Part shown: piece by piece, positions 26,335 to 35,120 of the stretch
Layout: each line of letters starts with the position of its first letter
Numbering within the stretch: the first letter of the stretch is position 1
Source of the DNA: an uncultured Kordiimonas sp.
Lineage (GTDB): Bacteria; Pseudomonadota; Alphaproteobacteria; Sphingomonadales; Kordiimonadaceae
Direction of reading: 5' to 3'
Assembly: GCA_947503625.1 (NCBI GenBank)
Contig: CANNEK010000003.1
Span: 620,001-684,000 of the forward strand
DNA: 64,000 nt
Notes under the pieces: generated by a model
Databases searched by the model: none
What the model was told of the DNA's origin: nothing
The model's input: the letters and a program-made list of their open reading frames with translations, nothing else
Translations under genes and position numbers: made by a program

Positions 26335-26871
26335 ATGCATCGCAATTCACACACTGAACTACTGGCCAGAATACTTGCCCATATTACACTGGCTGGCGCA
26401 TTGGCCTTACCCGTTATTGCGGCAGCAATCTGGCTGTTCTGGGACCAGCTTTCAGCTTTGGCTGCGGGTCAATACGGACTTGTCTATGATCTTGCCAGCC
26501 CCGGCACTGGCGCAAAATTGGGCGGGTTTGCCCTCTTTCTTGCGGCCGCACTCATTCAGGGATACGGCCTGATGGGGCTGAGGATAACGTTTTTGGAAGC
26601 AGCGGCAGGCCATGCACTGTCAGATCCGGCGGTAAACGGATTTCGCCGTTTTGCCTGGGTTTCGTTCATCATGGTTTTTGTCGCCCTTGTTCAAAGAACC
26701 GGACTGATAATGATTTTATCAATCAGCGACCCCGAACATCCGGGCGCCCTATCGATTCAATTCGGTACAGATGAATTAAAAGCTATGTTTATGGCGCTTC
26801 TTCTGGTCTTTGTTGCACATGTTTTTTCAGAAGCAAAACGGGCGAAACAAGAGAATGACAGTTTTCTATAG
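26335..26871 (+). CDS. DUF2975-type membrane protein
   Basis: The 178-residue protein has about four hydrophobic segments (about 14-38, 60-78, 101-120 and 149-167) and resembles DUF2975 membrane proteins. It lies 12 bases before a small YozG-type HTH gene. DUF2975-YozG pairs recur across bacteria and are thought to be a membrane-linked regulatory pair, but the function is not established. The C-terminus is charged and cytoplasmic (EAKRAKQEN). An AT-rich 226-bp promoter region without other genes precedes it. Confidence 0.8.
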   Translation: MHRNSHTELLARILAHITLAGALALPVIAAAIWLFWDQLSALAAGQYGLVYDLASPGTGAKLGGFALFLAAALIQGYGLMGLRITFLEAAAGHALSDPAVNGFRRFAWVSFIMVFVALVQRTGLIMILSISDPEHPGALSIQFGTDELKAMFMALLLVFVAHVFSEAKRAKQENDSFL

Positions 26872-26883
26872 ACGAGCGAACGT

Positions 26884-27099
26884 ATGAAAATCGTTATCAA
26901 CCTTGATGTCATGCTTGCGAGAAGAAAGATGCGCCTGAAGGAACTGGCCGCAACGATCGGGGTTACAGAACAAGCCTTGTCGATGATCAAAACCAACAAG
27001 GTGAAAGGCGTCCGGTTCGATACGCTTGTCAAGATATGCGATGTTCTTGATTGCCAGCCGGGTGACATTCTCGAGTTTGTGAGGGAACCAGATGATTAA
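26884..27099 (+). CDS. YozG-type HTH transcriptional regulator
   Basis: The 71-residue protein is almost entirely a Cro/C1-type helix-turn-helix (LDVMLARRKMRLKELAATIG, VTEQALSMIKTNKVKGVRFDTL). It ends with CDVLDCQPGDILEFV, the diagnostic tail of the YozG/HTH_26 group. It has no ligand domain. It is probably co-transcribed with the DUF2975 gene twelve bases upstream and may repress the pair. The next gene is a TonB receptor, separated by a perfect inverted repeat. Confidence 0.92.
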   Translation: MKIVINLDVMLARRKMRLKELAATIGVTEQALSMIKTNKVKGVRFDTLVKICDVLDCQPGDILEFVREPDD

Positions 27100-27111
27100 A
27101 CCCGGGGGCAC

Positions 27112-27143
27112 CAGATTGGCCCTGCTCAACCACAGCCAATCTG
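27112..27143. repeat. 9-bp inverted repeat between HTH and TonB receptor genes
   Basis: CAGATTGGC (27112-27120) and GCCAATCTG (27135-27143) are exact reverse complements with a 14-base loop. They sit 13 bases after the HTH stop and 72 before the receptor start. No T-run follows, so it is not a classical terminator. An operator or mRNA hairpin is possible. Confidence 0.5.
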
Positions 27144-27214
27144 TCCTGTCCTGAAAAAACACAACGGTAGAGAGCCCTCTGCCCTGACCTGATAAAAACG
27201 ACAGGAGTTGGATC

Positions 27215-29251
27215 ATGAACAGTCATGACCTCGCCTGCATCGCTGTGCGATGCGGTACAGGAATTTTATTGCCTTTTTCAGGATGCGCCAGCGTGGCAGC
27301 CACACAAGAGACCGTCTGGCAGATTGATGAAATCATTGTCACCACGAAAAGACCGTCGGGTGACCTGACCGTGATAGCGCCGGACGCCGCGTCTCTTATC
27401 GCGACGCCCGGTGATGTCAATGATCCGTTGAAGGCTTTGCAGTCCCTACCGGGGATAACGTTTGCAGGTAGCGACCTTGATGACCCTGTCATCCGGGGCG
27501 GCGGGCCGCGCGACAACCTCTTTCTCATTGATGGGGTTCCCGTAGAGAATGTGTTTCATGAACTGAGCGACTCGATTGTCAGCCCCAACGTTATCAGGAC
27601 CTTCGACTTTCATGGGGCTGCCTTCGATCCGCAATATGGCAATGCCGTTGGCGGTGTTATCGATATCCAGTTACGGGATCCGAATTCTCGGAACAGCCGG
27701 CTGAATGTTGACCTCAGCCAACTAAAATCGGGTTTCCTTTTTGAAACACCCGTGACAGACAAAATAGCTGTCTATGGTGCGTACCGGCACAATCTGGCAC
27801 ATCTGTTTCTAAAAGAGTTCGAGCGCGGTAACGACATTCTGGTTTTTCAAATGCCGGAAAGCCGTGACTATACGGCGCGCGCAATCTGGCGGGGCTCAAA
27901 AACAGATGTCACCTTTACCGCGTTTGGCTCATGGAACAGAACTGAAGAAATCCCGCGGGATGATACGTTGATCGACACCCTTGGTGAACGCGAAACACGG
28001 CAGCTTGATGTACAGTCTGTCCGCATACGATCGGCCTTGTCCGCACGGACCAGTTTAGCTGTCACGATCGGGAACTCGCTGATTAACGAAGACCGACAGG
28101 AGGCAGGCGGTAGCTTCACGAGGCGCGATGCCACAGACCTGTCTTTCAGGGGGCAACTTACCCACAATGCGGGCCGCCACCAATTGCTGGTCGGTGTGAA
28201 CCATTTGCGGGCCGACAATGAATTGGCGTTTCGCGGTTTTCTGCCCTTGTGTGACCGGCTGGAACGGAACTGCGGCGGTGCCTTCTCTCAAACACCCGCT
28301 ACCCTTGAAGAGGTGTTTCAATCCACCGAAATTTTCGTGAATGATAGGTTTTCAGTTACGGACCGCCTGACCCTGAACATCGGTGTACACGGTGCCGTTG
28401 ATCATTTTCTGGATGAAACCTTCATTGAACCACGACTGGGTGTTTCCTACGAAATCGAGGACGATATCACTGTCTATTTCCGCGGTGGCCGCCATCATGC
28501 TGCACCAGACGTACGCAACTTGCTGGTGCTGAACTCTGTCGCAGACCTTCAGCAAAGCGAGCGATCCACCCAGATGCTGGTTGGCGGCCGCTGGAACATA
28601 TCCGATGGCTGGCGATTGCAGGCAGAAACATGGTGGAAAGATTTTGAATTGACCGAGCTGGTCGGAACACCCCTTGAGCGCCGCCTTGACGGAAAAGCTT
28701 ACGGCATTGACCTGTTGCTGGCAAAACCGATTAGTGAAAGGCTCTATGGCTGGGTGGCCCTGTCACTGAGCGATGGCACGGTGGCTGTTCCCGGCCTTGA
28801 TCCGGACATAAACAACCGGTTTGCACTTCCGGTAAGCGCCACGGTTGCTGCCAGCTATGCTTTCGACCACGGGTGGAAAATAGGCGCAAAATACCGTGCG
28901 CAAAGTGGTGATCCGTTTACCCCGCTGGAAAGCGTTGGTATCGACCCTGTTTCAGGGGCACCCCGGCCGGTATTCGGTGAACCCTTCGGTGAACGGCTCA
29001 AAGCATACCACCGCTTTGATGTCAGGATTGAAAAAGCTGCAAACTATAATTTTGGTGATGTGCTCTTTTATGTCGATATCCTGAATGTCACTGGCAGGGC
29101 AAACATCGCAAACCGGTCCTTTCCTTTGCGCAATGCAGTGTTTTCCGACCCGGGGCAGGCGGGCAACAGCGCATCAATGGCAACAATTTCACCGGATGAT
29201 GATGAGGGCATTCCCTTCTTCATCGCTTTTGGGGTGAATTTTTCCTTTTAG
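27215..29251 (+). CDS. TonB-dependent outer-membrane receptor
   Basis: The 678-residue receptor has an N-terminal export region, a TonB-box-like IDEIIVTTKRPSG near residue 37, and a plug (LQSLPGITF, VIRGGGPRDNLFLIDGVPV, GNAVGGVIDI). A beta-barrel follows, ending in FGVNFSF, the usual aromatic terminus. AGGAG lies eight bases before the ATG at 27215. The signal region (HDLACIAVRCGTGILLPFSGCASV) is atypical, with a lipobox-like FSGC. The substrate is unknown. No Fur-like box was found in the 115-bp leader, unlike the receptor at 3454. The HTH/DUF2975 pair upstream could regulate it. Confidence 0.92.
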   Translation: MNSHDLACIAVRCGTGILLPFSGCASVAATQETVWQIDEIIVTTKRPSGDLTVIAPDAASLIATPGDVNDPLKALQSLPGITFAGSDLDDPVIRGGGPRDNLFLIDGVPVENVFHELSDSIVSPNVIRTFDFHGAAFDPQYGNAVGGVIDIQLRDPNSRNSRLNVDLSQLKSGFLFETPVTDKIAVYGAYRHNLAHLFLKEFERGNDILVFQMPESRDYTARAIWRGSKTDVTFTAFGSWNRTEEIPRDDTLIDTLGERETRQLDVQSVRIRSALSARTSLAVTIGNSLINEDRQEAGGSFTRRDATDLSFRGQLTHNAGRHQLLVGVNHLRADNELAFRGFLPLCDRLERNCGGAFSQTPATLEEVFQSTEIFVNDRFSVTDRLTLNIGVHGAVDHFLDETFIEPRLGVSYEIEDDITVYFRGGRHHAAPDVRNLLVLNSVADLQQSERSTQMLVGGRWNISDGWRLQAETWWKDFELTELVGTPLERRLDGKAYGIDLLLAKPISERLYGWVALSLSDGTVAVPGLDPDINNRFALPVSATVAASYAFDHGWKIGAKYRAQSGDPFTPLESVGIDPVSGAPRPVFGEPFGERLKAYHRFDVRIEKAANYNFGDVLFYVDILNVTGRANIANRSFPLRNAVFSDPGQAGNSASMATISPDDDEGIPFFIAFGVNFSF

Positions 29252-29365
29252 GGCCACAACGAAGGCTAAAGCTCGGGTGCAGCGGCGGGGCAGTTGACTC
29301 GTCGGGTATGAGCAGCCACTGAATCGGCCGATGATGACCAAAGGCTCCGGGAAACGGACTTCAAA

Positions 29366-29441
29366 TGGTGGTCGGTACTGGGCTCGAACCAGCGACCTCA
29401 TCGATGTCAACGATGCGCTCTACCAACTGAGCTAACCGACC
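29366..29441 (-). tRNA. tRNA-Val (GAC)
   Basis: Read leftward, the 76-nt gene has a 7-bp acceptor stem (GGTCGGT/ACCGACC), the D-loop sequence TAGCTCAGTTGGTAGAGC and a CATCG/CGATG anticodon stem around TTGACAT (anticodon GAC, valine). A TTCGAGC T-loop follows, and CCA is encoded at the 3' end. Confidence 0.96.
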
Positions 29442-29572
29442 TGACCATTCGCAAGAACAGCGCGAACCGCGCCGCAGAGCCGGTGTTTACAACGCCGGTT
29501 TCATGTGCGCAAGCGGAAAATCATGTCGCAACACACTCGACTAACGCGGGCGTTTGGGTTAAGTGAATTTGC

Positions 29573-29911
29573 ATGAAGCAACTGCTGCATATCCTGTTCG
29601 CCTTTTCTGTCGCTGTGGCAAGCTGCCAGTGCGTGGCCGCCGCCGATCACGACATGGCGTCATTGGACATGGGCGAAGAATGTCATGACACAGGCAGCCC
29701 GGCGATGGAGCCGGTTGATTGCTGTGACACCAGCGCGCTTGCCAGCAAAACCGGCTTCGACAAAACAGGCAGCATGCTTGCGACGATCGACAGACCTGCC
29801 TTCGAGATGCGGCTGTCTGCACCCGAAGGCGTCTCGGCTGCTATTGACTACAGTCGCGGGCCGCCACCCCCAACCACACCGATTTCCAGATGTGACTGCC
29901 TCCTGGCTTGA
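29573..29911 (+). CDS. Small exported His/Met/Cys-rich protein of copper operon
   Basis: The 112-residue protein has a signal peptide (cleavage near VAA-ADH). The mature part is rich in His, Met, Cys and Asp (DHDMASLDMGEECHD, DCCDTS, RCDCLL), as in small periplasmic copper-binding proteins. It precedes a TolC-type lipoprotein and a multicopper oxidase by 43 bases, suggesting a copper-resistance operon. No known family was recognised. Metal binding is inferred from composition and context. Confidence 0.7.
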   Translation: MKQLLHILFAFSVAVASCQCVAAADHDMASLDMGEECHDTGSPAMEPVDCCDTSALASKTGFDKTGSMLATIDRPAFEMRLSAPEGVSAAIDYSRGPPPPTTPISRCDCLLA

Positions 29912-29954
29912 GAACGGGCTTTCGCCCACCTCTCAACGCTAAGGATACACTCAT

Positions 29955-31328
29955 ATGCACACCATTCGTCTGGCCACCTGTGGCCTGCTTACTTCGCTTG
30001 TTGCGGCCTGCGCAAGCTATGAACCCGATGCCCGAAAGGCGGCCGTTTCCAGCGCGGTTGAAGATAGAATCCGCCTTGCCCTGCCAACAGAATTCACAGG
30101 CGCGCCAGCCCCTGTTCGCGGTGAGTTGTTGCCACAAACCGCCGCCAGTCTTGCTCTCCGGTATAACCCCTTGCTGCAGGCAGCGCTTGAAGACCTGAAT
30201 GTTGCAACCGCTGAAGAGGTTCAGGCAGGCCTTCTGGTCAACCCGGCGTTCAGCGGCCAGATCCTGTTCGGCGAAGACGGAGTTAAATCCATGCTTGATT
30301 TTGGTCTTGCATTTCAGTTGGGGCAGTTGCTTACCCGCTCCCGGCGCATGGACCGCGCTGAAGCCGGCCGCAAGCGCGTTGAAACTGAAACCATCATGGC
30401 AATCGTGCAAACGGCCGCCAGCGCGCGCGCAGCAACTATCAATCTTTGGGCCCGGCAACAGTCCATAGACCTGCTGCGCGCTATCCGGGTTGCACGGACA
30501 AGTGCCGCCAACGCCGCCCGAATTCTGGCAGACGCCGGCAACCTGACAGCCGGTGATCTGGCTTTGTATCGACGGGCCGCCCTGCATAGCGAACTTCTTC
30601 TTGGTCAGGCTGAGCTGGCAAGAATTGAAGATACAGAACAGTTATCCAACATCATCGGAACAATCGTGACAGATGATGTGGTTGTTATGCTCCCAGACGA
30701 AGAACAGCGGACAAAACGCGTGGAAAACACCTTCCTGGCAACCGCAATGGACAACAGTCTTGCTCTGGAGGCAGAACGGGAGCGCATGCGCGCCCTTGGC
30801 GTGCAGGTCGGGCTTGCGGAGGTATCTGTCTGGCTCGACCATCTGGAAGCCGAAGTAGCGTTTGAACGTGAAGAAGATGAAACCGCCGCCGGGCTTGGCG
30901 CAACCTTCAGCCTGCCCCTGTTTGACAGCGGCCGAACCCGCACTGGCGCTGCACAAGCCGCTTTGGAGGCCGCCGAACAACGATACCGCGCGCGGGCTTT
31001 TGCCGTCGCAAACCGCGCAAAAGCGATTTTGAAACTGCTTGAAGTCAGTGACCTCGCCTCCTCGGGCTACACGCCGCAAATGCTTGTGCAGGCTCAAAGC
31101 GAATTTGAATTTGAAACCAAACTGTTTAATGCCATGCAGACCGGCCCCCTGAAACTGATTGATGCCAAGGTCCAGCAGCTCGAAAACTCGCTGTTTGCGA
31201 TCGATATGAAACGGCTTTTCCTGCTTACTTCACTGCAGGCAGAGGCGCTTGAAGCCGGCGTGATCCTCGAGGCTGACACAGCCGCGAACACAACAATCGA
31301 AAGTCCGGCAGCTGGAGGAGAACACTGA
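29955..31328 (+). CDS. TolC/outer-membrane efflux family lipoprotein
   Basis: The 457-residue protein starts with a lipoprotein signal (LLTSLVAAC, lipid Cys near residue 20). It has the long coiled-coil helices of outer-membrane efflux proteins in two halves (ALEDLNVATAEEVQAGLLVNP; LGVQVGLAEVSVWLDHLEAE...). AAGGA precedes the ATG. It shares one base with the multicopper oxidase start, so the pair is co-translated. Such genes in copper operons usually export Cu(I) with RND/MFP partners or replace CopB, but no RND or MFP gene is nearby. The transport partner must lie elsewhere, or this is an alternative use. Confidence 0.88.
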   Translation: MHTIRLATCGLLTSLVAACASYEPDARKAAVSSAVEDRIRLALPTEFTGAPAPVRGELLPQTAASLALRYNPLLQAALEDLNVATAEEVQAGLLVNPAFSGQILFGEDGVKSMLDFGLAFQLGQLLTRSRRMDRAEAGRKRVETETIMAIVQTAASARAATINLWARQQSIDLLRAIRVARTSAANAARILADAGNLTAGDLALYRRAALHSELLLGQAELARIEDTEQLSNIIGTIVTDDVVVMLPDEEQRTKRVENTFLATAMDNSLALEAERERMRALGVQVGLAEVSVWLDHLEAEVAFEREEDETAAGLGATFSLPLFDSGRTRTGAAQAALEAAEQRYRARAFAVANRAKAILKLLEVSDLASSGYTPQMLVQAQSEFEFETKLFNAMQTGPLKLIDAKVQQLENSLFAIDMKRLFLLTSLQAEALEAGVILEADTAANTTIESPAAGGEH

Positions 31329-32647
31329 TGACACTGTCCCGAAGAGACACCTTCAGGCTGGGCGGCGCCGTGGCGCTCACCAGCCTTACCGCCACTCAGG
31401 CAGCAACAGCCACCAGCAACACTGCCCAAACCGTCGACCCTGCGCACAGTTTTTCCCCCGGCAAGCCGGGTGTGGATTACCGCCCCGTCATCACACCAAA
31501 CGGCGTTACCCTGCCGTTTAAAATTGTTGATGGTGTGAAGGTTTTTCACCTGATCCCGGAAGAGGTGGACCATGAATTTGCGCCGGGGCTGGAAGCCAGA
31601 TGCTGGGGCTACAACGGGCATGTGCATGGCCCCACCATCGAAGCGGTTGAAGGCGATGTGGTGCGCATCTATGTCACCAACCGTCTGCCCGCCGCAACAA
31701 CCGTTCACTGGCACGGGCTGCTTGTACCCAGTGGTATGGACGGCGTTGGCGGGCTTTCGCAGGCCCCGATAGAACCGGGACAAACATTCTGGTACGAATT
31801 CAAACTATTGCAGCATGGTACCTTCATGTACCACAGCCATCATGATGAAATGACCCAGATGGCGATGGGAATGCTGGGCATGATCGTCGTTCATCCGCGC
31901 AGGCCGCAAGGGCCAATGCCAGACCGGGACTATGCGTTGATGATGAGCGAATGGTCGCTGGAGCCGGGAACCCGTCGGCCCGATCCCAATGAAATGACAG
32001 ACTTTAATGTTCTGACCTTTAATGCCCGTGCCTTCCCCGGCACCGATCCGCTTGTTGCGGCAACCGGCGAGCGGGTGCGCATTCGCTTCGGGAATTTGTC
32101 AGCGATGGATCATCATCCCATCCATCTGCACGGCAACGTCTTCACAATCACGGAAACAGACGGCGGACCCATCCCTGAAAGCGCACAGCATCCGGACACA
32201 ACTGTACTGGTACCAACAGGCGCCACCCGCACAGTGGAACTGGTTGCCGAAACGCCAGGCGACTGGGCCATGCATTGCCACATGACCCATCATGTCATGA
32301 CACAGATGGGCCATGACCTTGATCTGGTTATGGGTGCGGACAGTGAAGCCCTGCAAAATGCGCTGAAGCCTGCCCTGCCGGACAGCATGATCATGGGAAC
32401 GGAAGGTATGGGCGACCACGGAAAACATATTGGCATGGGCCACATGGATGTGCCGGAAAACAGCACACCGATGGTCGGCGCCAACGGACCAATGGGCTAC
32501 ATCACAATGGGTGGCATGTTCACAATTCTGAAGGTGCGGGGTGTGGTTGACCAGAACACTGCTTCAAGCTTCTACAAAGAGCCTCCAGAGCGGCAGGCAC
32601 GTCTTGCCACTGCAGATGAGTTGACGCGGGACGGCATTGCCCCCTAG
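31328..32647 (+). CDS. Tat-exported multicopper oxidase (CopA/CueO-like)
   Basis: The 439-residue protein begins with a twin-arginine signal (SRRDTFRLGG). All four copper-ligand motifs are visible: HWHG (127-130), HSHH (169-172), HPIHLHG (263-269) and HCHMTHHVMTQM (316-327). The tail is Met/His-rich (MIMGTEGMGDHGKHIGMGHMD), typical of copper-detoxifying oxidases that oxidise Cu(I) in the periplasm. The copper centres are thus type 1 plus a trinuclear site. GGAGGAG precedes the start, which overlaps the TolC-type gene by one base. Oxidation of Cu(I) is the expected reaction; laccase activity is possible. Confidence 0.93.
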   Translation: MTLSRRDTFRLGGAVALTSLTATQAATATSNTAQTVDPAHSFSPGKPGVDYRPVITPNGVTLPFKIVDGVKVFHLIPEEVDHEFAPGLEARCWGYNGHVHGPTIEAVEGDVVRIYVTNRLPAATTVHWHGLLVPSGMDGVGGLSQAPIEPGQTFWYEFKLLQHGTFMYHSHHDEMTQMAMGMLGMIVVHPRRPQGPMPDRDYALMMSEWSLEPGTRRPDPNEMTDFNVLTFNARAFPGTDPLVAATGERVRIRFGNLSAMDHHPIHLHGNVFTITETDGGPIPESAQHPDTTVLVPTGATRTVELVAETPGDWAMHCHMTHHVMTQMGHDLDLVMGADSEALQNALKPALPDSMIMGTEGMGDHGKHIGMGHMDVPENSTPMVGANGPMGYITMGGMFTILKVRGVVDQNTASSFYKEPPERQARLATADELTRDGIAP

Positions 32648-32673
32648 ATGTTTCTTGCGGCCTGGTCAGGAGC

Positions 32674-34911
32674 TCATGCGCTTTGCCGGTAAAAAGGCTG
32701 GGCGCGCAACCGCGTGCCGCCCGCCCGCACAATCGCATTGGCAACAGCGGGCGCCAGTGGCGGCAATGACATCTCTCCCATTCCGGACGGGTCTGCATCA
32801 CTGTCAACAATATGGACATTGATTTCGGGCACAGACTCCGCCATGCGCATCATATGGTAGCGATCAAAATTATCGTTGATCACGCGGCCACCCTGCACTT
32901 CAATCGCCTGCCCCAGTGCCGTTGAAAGGCCGTCATTAATGCCGCCTTCCATTTGCGCCAGCACACCAGCCCGGTTAATAACGGTGCCGACATCAATCGC
33001 GCCCGAAACCTTATTGACCTGCACACGGCCATTCGGCGCCAGTGTCACATCAGCGACCAGCGCGCAATACCCCCCGAAAGTGAAATGCCCGGCAATGCCC
33101 TGCGCGGCACCATCCGGCATTGTTTTGCCCCAGTCAGCGAGCTTTGCCGCTTCCCGCAGCACATTCTTCAGGCGGGCTGTGCTGAACACCGGTCCGCCGT
33201 GCTGGCCGTATTCCAGTTCCTCATCCGCGCCCAAAAGGCGCAGCCGCAGTTCAAGCGGGTCTTCCCCCAGCTCGCTCGCGATTTCGTCCAGAAAACTTTG
33301 CACAACAAAGGCGTTCGCCGTGTGCGCGGGCGCGCGCCAGCTACCCTGCGGCGTGCCTGACTTCGCGATATGGTATTCTATCTTCAGGTTGTCGACCCGG
33401 CCTGCCGGAAAGTCATCGACATACAGGTCAGCGCCGAACATCTCTTCGGGCTTCACGTTATCGCGCCGATAGTATTTCGGCGTGCCTGCTAGCCGCTGCG
33501 CCCAACCGGTTAAATTACCGTCTGCATCGAATGCGGCTGTCATCTCATGATGGCCCATCGGGCGGTAAAAATCGTGCGCCAGATCGTCTTCGCGTGTCCA
33601 CATCAGCCGCACCGGCACGCCTGCTGCCTTCGAGATGGTAACGGCCTCCGCCACATGATCACTGGTTAAACGCCTGCCAAAACCACCGCCAAGGCGCGTG
33701 TAGCGCACATCGATATCCAGCCGGTCCAGCCCGGTAAGCTGCGCGGTCATCCGCGATGCCCCCGACGGGCTCTGAAACGGCCCTATCACTGTTGCGCGGT
33801 CCGCCGTTAAATCCGCGATGCAGTTCTGCGGCTCAAGTTGCGCGTGGGAAACCAGCGGTAATTTGTAGGTCCGGGTCATTGTGGTGTCCGCGCCGGTGAC
33901 TGCCGCATCAAAGTCGCCGTCATTGCGCACAATCTGCCCTTCGGTCCTGAGCAGGGCCTCACATTCTGCATCCAGGCTTGCGCTGCTCTCGCCTGCATAC
34001 GGCCCCTGATTCCATGTGATACGGAGCTTGTCTTTAGCGGTTTTCGCCGCCCAGTAGGTATCGGCCACCACCGCAACCCCAGCGGCAAGATACGTATAGT
34101 TACCCGAAGGGTCGGGCCGGTCCATCACGATGATATCCCGCACACCAGCCACAGCGCGTGCGGCCCTATCATCAACGCTTTCCACCCAGCCATCCAGATA
34201 GGGGCAATGCGCCACCATGGCGACTTTGGCGTCCGGGTAGTCCATGTCCATGCCATACAGCGGCTTTCCCGTGACAATATCATGGGCGACCTTCTGTTTT
34301 TCAGATGTGCCGATGATTGTGCGTTCTGCGCGCGGTTTGTAGGTTGGTTCAAAGCCTTCAGGCAGGGTTTCACGTGCCGCAGCCTCAACCAGCGAGCCAT
34401 AAGCAATGCGCTGCCCTGTTTGTGTTATCACATGGGATTTTGCGGTCAGAAGGCCGCTCGCAGGAACACCCAGTTCACCGGCAGCGGCCTGCAACATCAG
34501 TTGCCGCGCGGTTGCAGCTGCGCGGCGCAGCAGTGCCCAGTTACGCGGCGTGCTTGTAGACCCACCGGCGCCCTGCGGCACAGCCTTGAAAGCGATATTG
34601 CCATCCTCGCCCCGCATAATCGAATATCGCAGAGGTCTGGTCTCCAGCTTTTCGAAATCGAGGTCCATTTCCTCGGCAAACATCATGGCAAGCGAGGTAT
34701 CAACACCCTGCCCCATATCAGGCGATGGACTGAAAAAAACGGCGCGGCTGTCGGGGTATATTTTCACCAGCGGGGTCAGCTCATCCCCTTCAAGCCAGGC
34801 ATTGTCTTCGCGCGCACTGCAGGCAATACCTGAAAGCGGTGCTGCCAGCGTTAGCGCACCTGCAGCAAACCCATAGGACAAAAACAGCCGGCGATTGATG
34901 TGTGTGGACAT
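32674..34911 (-). CDS. Molybdopterin-binding subunit, isoquinoline 1-oxidoreductase/aldehyde-oxidase-like
   Basis: The 745-residue protein begins with a Tat signal (NRRLFLSYGFAAGA). It shows xanthine-dehydrogenase-family Mo-subunit motifs (GVDTSLAMMFAEEMDLDF, PLVSHAQLEPQNC, GGGFGRRL, GSWRAPAHTANAF), matching the IorB/aldehyde-dehydrogenase beta type. The expected partner, a small 2Fe-2S subunit, is absent from both sides. It converges with the multicopper oxidase. The start is the ATG at 34911. The substrate (an aldehyde or N-heterocycle) is unknown; the enzyme would act in the periplasm. Confidence 0.88.
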   Translation of the reverse strand: MSTHINRRLFLSYGFAAGALTLAAPLSGIACSAREDNAWLEGDELTPLVKIYPDSRAVFFSPSPDMGQGVDTSLAMMFAEEMDLDFEKLETRPLRYSIMRGEDGNIAFKAVPQGAGGSTSTPRNWALLRRAAATARQLMLQAAAGELGVPASGLLTAKSHVITQTGQRIAYGSLVEAAARETLPEGFEPTYKPRAERTIIGTSEKQKVAHDIVTGKPLYGMDMDYPDAKVAMVAHCPYLDGWVESVDDRAARAVAGVRDIIVMDRPDPSGNYTYLAAGVAVVADTYWAAKTAKDKLRITWNQGPYAGESSASLDAECEALLRTEGQIVRNDGDFDAAVTGADTTMTRTYKLPLVSHAQLEPQNCIADLTADRATVIGPFQSPSGASRMTAQLTGLDRLDIDVRYTRLGGGFGRRLTSDHVAEAVTISKAAGVPVRLMWTREDDLAHDFYRPMGHHEMTAAFDADGNLTGWAQRLAGTPKYYRRDNVKPEEMFGADLYVDDFPAGRVDNLKIEYHIAKSGTPQGSWRAPAHTANAFVVQSFLDEIASELGEDPLELRLRLLGADEELEYGQHGGPVFSTARLKNVLREAAKLADWGKTMPDGAAQGIAGHFTFGGYCALVADVTLAPNGRVQVNKVSGAIDVGTVINRAGVLAQMEGGINDGLSTALGQAIEVQGGRVINDNFDRYHMMRMAESVPEINVHIVDSDADPSGMGEMSLPPLAPAVANAIVRAGGTRLRAQPFYRQSA

Positions 34912-35120
34912 CAGTCATCTCCCCCTTTTCCAATTAGGCTATAGCATAACACAATGCCTGCCTGAGGGGCCTCAACTCACCGCCAGACCGCCACAGATAA
35001 ACGCATTTTTTATCCAAAACCGGTTTAAGCTCCGGCCAGATACCGGAAAGAATTCAGACGCTGCCACACAAGCGCATAAACGCGGGTGACAGCCTTTTAA
35101 AAAGCCGGTAGCGTGTCGTC

